Assembly: GCA_900555925.1 (NCBI GenBank)
Contig: USMU01000010.1
Coordinates: forward strand, 1 to 36,567
Source: an uncultured Clostridium sp.
Lineage (GTDB): Bacteria; Bacillota; Clostridia; Christensenellales; Borkfalkiaceae
Length of the DNA: 36,567 nucleotides
Reading direction: 5' to 3'
This document shows, piece by piece, positions 32,601 to 36,567 of the stretch. The notes below the pieces were generated by a model that ran no database searches, was not told the origin of the DNA, and was given only the letters and a program-made list of their open reading frames with translations. The translations under genes and the position numbers were made by a program. Positions within the stretch are counted from its first letter, which is position 1. Every line of letters begins with the position of its first letter.

Positions 32601-33213
32601 GGGGACCGAGACGGCGTTCCGCCTCGTCGATTCTCTGGCGGTAAATAAAGAGATTGGAGTTGGAATCTTCCAATTTCCGTTCGATTTCCTGCTTGCGGGA
32701 TTTATATACCATGAGCCCGGTGGCTTCCTCGAAGATGAGCCGCCTGTCCTCGGGCTTGGCGTTCATGATTTGTTCCACCTTGCCCTGACCGATGATGGAA
32801 TACCCCTCTTTTCCGAGCCCGATGCCGTGAAAGAGCGCGACAATATCCTTCAAACGGCTGGGTTGGCCGTTGATGAGGTATTTGCTGTCGCCGTTCCGAT
32901 ACAGTCTTCTGGTCATTGCGACGTCCGTGGCGTCGAGGTCGAAAATGCGCTTCTGGTTATCGAAAACGAGCGTCACTTCGCAAAACGAGAGCGGTTTTCT
33001 TTCCAGCGTCCCGCCGAAAATAACGTCCTGCATGTTGCTGCCGCGCAAAGATTTTGCGGACTGTTCCCCCAAAACCCAGCGAACGGCGTCGGCGACGTTG
33101 CTCTTTCCGCAGCCGTTGGGGCCCACGATGCAGGTAACGCCGTCGTCGAACCGAATCGTCGTTTTGTCGGCGAACGATTTGAAGCCGACCAGTTGTATTT
33201 CTTTTAAGTCCAA
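29617..33213 (-). CDS. smc: Chromosome segregation ATPase SMC
   Basis: This is a full-length 1198-residue structural-maintenance-of-chromosomes protein. The N-terminal Walker A is GPNGCGKS (31-38) with 'FKSFADKT' before it. Two long coiled coils flank a hinge at about 510-610 ('GYKDSVRRLLSVAKT', 'NGGIVTFLPVSSM'). The C-terminal head has 'LLSGGERALTAIAILFAIL', Walker B 'PFCILDEIEAALDDANV' and the D-loop. It condenses and segregates chromosomes together with ScpA/ScpB. The start codon is TTG at 33213, with AGGAG about ten bases upstream. It lies between rnc and ftsY, the conserved Bacillota order. Confidence 0.98.
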   Translation of the reverse strand: MDLKEIQLVGFKSFADKTTIRFDDGVTCIVGPNGCGKSNVADAVRWVLGEQSAKSLRGSNMQDVIFGGTLERKPLSFCEVTLVFDNQKRIFDLDATDVAMTRRLYRNGDSKYLINGQPSRLKDIVALFHGIGLGKEGYSIIGQGKVEQIMNAKPEDRRLIFEEATGLMVYKSRKQEIERKLEDSNSNLFIYRQRIDEAERRLGPLGKQAEAAREYNEYSDSLKYNEVNTYIYRYENAETEKDKFKKDISAISDKIISLNVQVERVNRLFEENRRKIAEADDQLTELNDRRVELSVGNERKDGELKLVRERISTYRSQISAAEDVLAESKARIGEIDDAVALGVQKRKQDTARISVIENETDVLRSAVAALDNKIEVFERLSDEKRLSQMESADNLSEIKKNIGTLSARKEAAEERIKEISSALDKSNQRKERLGDELAAVRGDLKRLKDFTSTGNSALEEKTEEMREMQLTVNNFNQELFNANGQLASLRDSLELYISLKNRFEGYKDSVRRLLSVAKTNPDVGNRVKGALADIVRTEQKYETAIETAFGGAMQNVVTATSDDARYLIEYLKRTNGGIVTFLPVSSMRPKPDTREIQRAMNEKGAMGLATELVQYDDYYYNVISNLLGNTLICDNIFNANAIAKKYGNSFKIVTLDGDIVMTSGAMTGGSRRKDAGSLLSNERKIQECKENIVRKQKYIEKLKAAIAESEEARKEAEEEVEKLRAKYQSANTETAALQQREEALLQQIAEAEADIGVYEEALQELKQKLRALENEEADSSKSEEELNSMRQSAEEELAGQRSQCDRFKAEREEKSKKLHDLEVEYAALNSALEKEEENFRRLNAEKEELVKRILETEASKKDLEGKLHALESEAQEKELTEEEKAAVQEIVDKIAALSKEKEEINARQLELEEERNGLQETITKQSDKRYKCEIEISKIDTNLENMRLRIDEAYQMDYEACLSMKAENFNADEAANLITVLKRKITMLGAVNPNAVEEYAEEKAHYDEMITQRDDLQKAIEDLTTALNEIREEMLKQFDEGFNEINENFKITFKELFGGGKAELQLDYVEGEDPLAAGVEIVACPPGKKLTKISLLSGGERALTAIAILFAILRARPMPFCILDEIEAALDDANVDRFASYLKHFSEETQFIVITHRKPTMNQADSLFGVTMQEKGVSKIVSVKLADVEEKLGAGTVE

Positions 33214-33244
33214 AGTTCTCTCGCTCCTTATAGTTCTCTATATT

Positions 33245-33904
33245 TCAGACAGGATTTTCGTTTTCGGACAAAACCGCCAAAAGATTTTTCGCCGCTTCCT
33301 GCTCTGCGGCGGTCTTGCTCTTTCCCCGCCCCGACGCGCTTTTGCCTTCCGCTTCCGCGAGACAGACAAACATCGGGTCGTTGTCCTTTCCCTCTTTTTG
33401 CAGGGAATAGGAGGGCGTGGGCAAGCCCTTCTTTTGCAGAAATTCCTGTAATTCTCCCTTGTAGTTCTCCCCTCTGCTTACGGCGAGATGTTCGAGAATA
33501 AACCGCTTTGCCGCCTCATAGCCGCCGTCGAGATAAACGGCCGCGGAAAGGGTCTCGAACAGGCTGGAAACCGTCTTGCCGCCGACGTTCGCTTCCCCGC
33601 CCTCGACGAGCAGGAAATTTTTCAGCGACAGCTTTTCCGCCGCCTCCAAAAGCGCCTCCTTTCTCACCAGAGCCTGCCTCAGAGCCGTCATCTCCCCTTC
33701 GCTTAAGGTTTTTCCTTTCTTTTCGCGAAAATACAGCATTTCGGATACGACGAGCTGCAACACGCTGTCTCCGAGAAATTCCAGCCGCTCGTTATCCTCT
33801 CCGCCGTGAGCGTTGGCATAAGTGGAATGTACGAACGCCGTTTTCAACAGCGCCTTATCCCTGAACGTATAACCGATTTCCTTTTCCAGCCTTTCAAACG
33901 TCAT
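33245..33904 (-). CDS. rnc: Ribonuclease III
   Basis: This 219-residue double-strand-specific endoribonuclease processes rRNA and other structured RNAs. The catalytic signature 'ERLEFLGDSVLQL' is at about 39-51. A second acidic cluster ('LFETLSAAVYLDGGYEAAKRF') and a C-terminal dsRNA-binding domain ('DPMFVCLAEAEGKSASGRGKSKTAAEQEAAKNLL') are present. The ATG has GGAG six bases upstream. It follows plsX by 11 bases and precedes smc by 31. acpP, often between plsX and rnc, is not here. Confidence 0.97.
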   Translation of the reverse strand: MTFERLEKEIGYTFRDKALLKTAFVHSTYANAHGGEDNERLEFLGDSVLQLVVSEMLYFREKKGKTLSEGEMTALRQALVRKEALLEAAEKLSLKNFLLVEGGEANVGGKTVSSLFETLSAAVYLDGGYEAAKRFILEHLAVSRGENYKGELQEFLQKKGLPTPSYSLQKEGKDNDPMFVCLAEAEGKSASGRGKSKTAAEQEAAKNLLAVLSENENPV

Positions 33905-33915
33905 GTTCTGCTCCG

Positions 33916-34977
33916 TCAGGCCTCGGCGGACGCCGTTTCCGCGGAATTTTCGGCGGATTTTGCCGCCTCCGTCAAATCCACCTCCGCGAGCATTTTTTCG
34001 ATTTTACCTACCATATCCCCGCGGACCGCCTCCACGGCCTGTCCGATACAGATGGCAAACCCCGACGCCTTGGAATTGCCGTGCGCTTTGACGACCGCTT
34101 TTTTAAGTCCCAAAAACATCGCACCGCCCATGGTTTCATAGTCGGCGGATTTTTTAATATTTTTTATGACGTCGTAAACGAGCGCCGCGCGCATGGTCGC
34201 AAAGAAATTTTTCTTGAATTCCCGCTTCATGATTGCGCTGATCGCCTTTCCGCAGCCCTCTATCGATTTCAGGGCGATATTGCCCGTAAATCCGTCGGCT
34301 ACGGCAATATCTATATCTCCTACCATAATGTCGCGCCCCTCGACGTTGCCCGCGTAATCTATACAGGACATGCCTTTGAGGAGCTCGTTTGCCGCCTGAT
34401 GAAGCGCGTCGCCCTTGTGATCCTCGGTGCCGTTGCTGAGCAACCCCACCTTGGGATTTTTCATGCCGTAGGCGGCTTGCGCGTAAGCGGTCGCCATGAT
34501 GGCGAAATGCGCGAGATTGACGGGTTTGCAGTCGAGATTCGCTCCGCAGTCGCAAAGGAGCGTGCCCGTCCCTTTCAGATTGGGAATACGGGGACAGAGC
34601 GCGGGACGGGAAATTCCCTTAATGCGCCCCAGAACGAGCACCGCGGCCGTAAGCACCGCGCCCGTGGCTCCCGAGGATACCAGAGCATCCGCTCTGCCCT
34701 CTTTGAGGAGCTCAAACGCGACGACGGTAGAGGAATTTTTCTTCGTCTTGACGGCCTTCGTCGGCACGTCGTCGTTCGTGATTACTTCGGGCGCATGCAC
34801 GATCTCCACGCGCGAAGAATCGTATTTGTATTTGGAGAGCTCCGCTTTCAACGCGGCCTCGTCGCCCGCGAGGATTACGGAAAAATCCCCGCTTTTTCCG
34901 AGCGCTTCGATCGCGCCCTTTACCTGCTGTTCGGGAGCGAAATCGCCGCCCATGGCATCTATGGCAATTTTAATCAT
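33916..34977 (-). CDS. plsX: Phosphate acyltransferase PlsX
   Basis: This 353-residue peripheral-membrane enzyme converts acyl-ACP to acyl-phosphate for phosphatidic acid synthesis with PlsY. The start 'IKIAIDAMGGDFAP' is the family signature, and 'SGATGAVLTAAVLVLGRI', 'LCDCGANLDC', 'GLLSNGTEDHKG' and 'DGFTGNIALKSIEG' are intact. A short Ala/Glu-rich tail follows. GAGGATAGGG precedes the ATG. It is second in the asnS-plsX-rnc-smc-ftsY run, 26 bases after asnS. Confidence 0.97.
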   Translation of the reverse strand: MIKIAIDAMGGDFAPEQQVKGAIEALGKSGDFSVILAGDEAALKAELSKYKYDSSRVEIVHAPEVITNDDVPTKAVKTKKNSSTVVAFELLKEGRADALVSSGATGAVLTAAVLVLGRIKGISRPALCPRIPNLKGTGTLLCDCGANLDCKPVNLAHFAIMATAYAQAAYGMKNPKVGLLSNGTEDHKGDALHQAANELLKGMSCIDYAGNVEGRDIMVGDIDIAVADGFTGNIALKSIEGCGKAISAIMKREFKKNFFATMRAALVYDVIKNIKKSADYETMGGAMFLGLKKAVVKAHGNSKASGFAICIGQAVEAVRGDMVGKIEKMLAEVDLTEAAKSAENSAETASAEA

Positions 34978-35003
34978 AGCCCTATCCTCGGTGTGTCAAT
35001 AAT

Positions 35004-36398
35004 TCAATAATCAAGATTGGAAACGGTGCGGGGGAACGGAATGACGTCGCGGATATTGGAAACGCCCGTCAGATACATGACCATCCGTTCAAAGCCCAAG
35101 CCGAATCCGCTGTGCGTCGTTCCGCCGTATTTGCGGAGATTGAGATACCATTCTTCGGGCGGAACGTTACATTCTGTCATTCTCGCTTTGAGCTTCTCGT
35201 AATCGTCCTCACGCTGCGATCCCCCGATGAGTTCCCCGATCCCCGGCACTAAAAGGTCGGCGGCCGCGACTGTCTTTCCGTCCGCGTTCTGCTTCATGTA
35301 ATAGGACTTGATTTCCTTGGGATAATCCGTCAGGAACACGGGCTTTTTATAGACCTTTTCGGTAAGATAGCGCTCGTGTTCGCTTTGGAGGTCTTTGCCC
35401 CAGAAAATATCCTTGTCGTCAAATTCGTCCGCATGCGCTTTGAGAATTTCTATCGCCTCCGTGTAGGAAAGGCGCACAAAGTCGTTTTCGGAGACGTTTT
35501 TCAGCCTGTCCAATAGTCCTTTGTCCACAAACTGATTGAGGAAATTCAGTTCGTCCGGGCAGGTGTTTGAAACGTGCGCGATAATAAATTTTACCATCGC
35601 TTCCGCGATGTCCATGTCGCCCTTCAAATCGCAGAAAGCCATTTCCGGCTCTATCATCCAGAACTCTGCCGCATGGCGGGAAGTATTGGATTTTTCGCTG
35701 CGGAAGGTGGGTCCGAAAGTATAAATATCGGAAAAAGCCATGGCAAACGTTTCCCCGTGGAGCTGTCCCGAACCCGTAATGCTCGCCTTTTTCCCGAAAA
35801 AGTCCTCTTTGTAGTCCACGCCGCTTAGATTTTTCGCCTTAGCCAGCTCGTCGAGATTGAGCGTGGTAATCTGGAACATACCGCCCGCGCCCTCGCAGTC
35901 GCTGCCCGTGATAATGGGGGTATGCACATAGACGAAGCCGCGGTCGTTGAAAAATTTATGAATGGCGAACGCCGTTTCGCTGCGGACGCGGAACACCGCG
36001 CTGAAAAGGTTCGTTCTGGGTCTTAAATAGGCGATTTCCCGCAGAAATTCCATGGAATGGCGCTTTTTCTGCAACGGATAATCGGGAGCGGACTCCCCCT
36101 CCACGGAAATTTTCTGCGCTTTGATTTCGCAGGGCTGTTTGTTTTCGGGAGTAGCGATTACTTTCCCCTCTATGATGAGGGACGCCCCGACGTTTTCGTG
36201 TGCGATTTCGTCATAATTGGAAAGCGACTCCCGCTCAAAGACAATCTGCATATTTTTGAAGCAGCTTCCGTCGTTGAGCTCGATAAACCCGAACGCTTTG
36301 GAATCGCGTATCGTTCTCACCCAACCGGCCACCGTCACCGTTTTTCCGTCGAAAGCGGAAATATCGGAATAAATTTCCTTCAAACGAATTCTGTTCAT
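35004..36398 (-). CDS. asnS: Asparaginyl-tRNA synthetase
   Basis: This 464-residue class II synthetase charges tRNA-Asn. An OB-fold anticodon-binding domain (about 15-115, 'KTVTVAGWVRTIRDSKAFGFIELNDG') precedes the catalytic core with motif 2 'PTFRSEKSNTSRHAAEFWMIEPE' and motif 3 'GFGLGFERMVMYLTG'. The ending 'IRDVIPFPRTVSNLDY' is that of AsnRS rather than AspRS. GCAGGAT precedes the ATG. It has its own promoter and short leader with no T-box, and it begins the run with plsX, rnc, smc and ftsY. Confidence 0.97.
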   Translation of the reverse strand: MNRIRLKEIYSDISAFDGKTVTVAGWVRTIRDSKAFGFIELNDGSCFKNMQIVFERESLSNYDEIAHENVGASLIIEGKVIATPENKQPCEIKAQKISVEGESAPDYPLQKKRHSMEFLREIAYLRPRTNLFSAVFRVRSETAFAIHKFFNDRGFVYVHTPIITGSDCEGAGGMFQITTLNLDELAKAKNLSGVDYKEDFFGKKASITGSGQLHGETFAMAFSDIYTFGPTFRSEKSNTSRHAAEFWMIEPEMAFCDLKGDMDIAEAMVKFIIAHVSNTCPDELNFLNQFVDKGLLDRLKNVSENDFVRLSYTEAIEILKAHADEFDDKDIFWGKDLQSEHERYLTEKVYKKPVFLTDYPKEIKSYYMKQNADGKTVAAADLLVPGIGELIGGSQREDDYEKLKARMTECNVPPEEWYLNLRKYGGTTHSGFGLGFERMVMYLTGVSNIRDVIPFPRTVSNLDY

Positions 36399-36428
36399 TT
36401 TTATCCTGCCTTGATTTTATACTCATTC

Positions 36429-36457
36429 ATTATAACATTTTTTTAAGCAAAAGACAA
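36429..36457 (-). promoter_or_regulatory. asnS promoter
   Basis: TTGTCT (36452-36457) and TATAAT (36429-36434) are 17 bases apart on the minus strand. The leader is about 25 bases, too short for a T-box or other riboregulator. Confidence 0.8.
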
Positions 36458-36483
36458 ATGTTTGAGGCATTTTATTTGTCGGA

Positions 36484-36567
36484 TTATCGATTTTTTTGTT
36501 CCTCCCGTTCTTCTTCGGCGTCCTCGGATAAAATCTGCGCAATCATCGCAAGATGAGAAGCCATATT
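36484..36567 (-). CDS. C-terminal end of an unknown gene (cut by the right edge)
   Basis: The reading frame entering from the right edge is open for 27 codons and ends with TAA at 36484. It reads 'NMASHLAMIAQILSEDAEEE' and then 'REEQKNR', a charged helical tail. Codon use is like that of the neighbours, and the stop is followed by the asnS promoter. It could also begin inside the window at an ATG, but no ribosome binding site is visible. No function can be given. Confidence 0.45.
   Translation of the reverse strand, partial: NMASHLAMIAQILSEDAEEEREEQKNR

Noticed and set aside
36399..36428. T-box leader for asnS
   Set aside because: The leader between promoter and ATG is only about 25 bases and has no specifier or T-box sequence.

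Overview
The window is a chromosomal segment of a spore-forming member of the Bacillota, class Clostridia. The spoIIGA-sigE-sigG block, a YlmC/YmxH sporulation protein, Shine-Dalgarno sites of the GGAGG type and strong TTGACA/TATAAT promoters all point that way. G+C looks close to 50 percent by eye, and an uncultured gut lineage (for example Christensenellales-like) is possible, but I cannot place it to family from the sequence alone. Almost every gene lies on the minus strand. The exceptions are the radical-SAM/DUF4130 pair, one 79-aa gene and one MFS transporter.

Left part (1-5.6 kb): a minus-strand FMN riboswitch with its own promoter belongs to a gene beyond the left edge. It is followed by glyA and by a four-gene unit reading leftwards: response regulator, sensor kinase, a 127-aa unknown and a 313-aa unknown membrane protein.

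5.6-9.4 kb: a plus-strand pair (radical SAM protein with a helix-hairpin-helix tail, and a DUF4130 protein) forms a widespread but uncharacterised DNA repair or modification system. Next is a small AT-rich island, bounded by terminators at about 7852 and 9343, in which two paralogous tandem-HTH regulators flank a 79-aa gene. Each regulator start sits in one arm of a 15-16 bp inverted repeat that brackets its promoter. This is the most unusual structure in the window.

9.4-16 kb: a ferritin-like diiron protein whose promoter looks like a forespore promoter, ylmC/ymxH with a Gly/Pro-rich tail, a TldD/PmbA protease pair, and the sporulation block sigG, sigE, spoIIGA.

16-23.8 kb: an MFS permease, then a BMP-family ABC importer (lipoprotein, double ATPase, two permeases) downstream of xpt. 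Xpt is preceded by a guanine-type purine riboswitch in a long structured leader. Together these suggest purine nucleoside or base uptake and salvage.

23.8-36.6 kb: housekeeping genes in two runs: an ABC ATPase and its permease with trmD, then rbgA, rnhB and yraN; and asnS-plsX-rnc-smc-ftsY. The spacer between smc and ftsY carries scattered CGTCAGT repeats. A partial gene end lies at the right edge.
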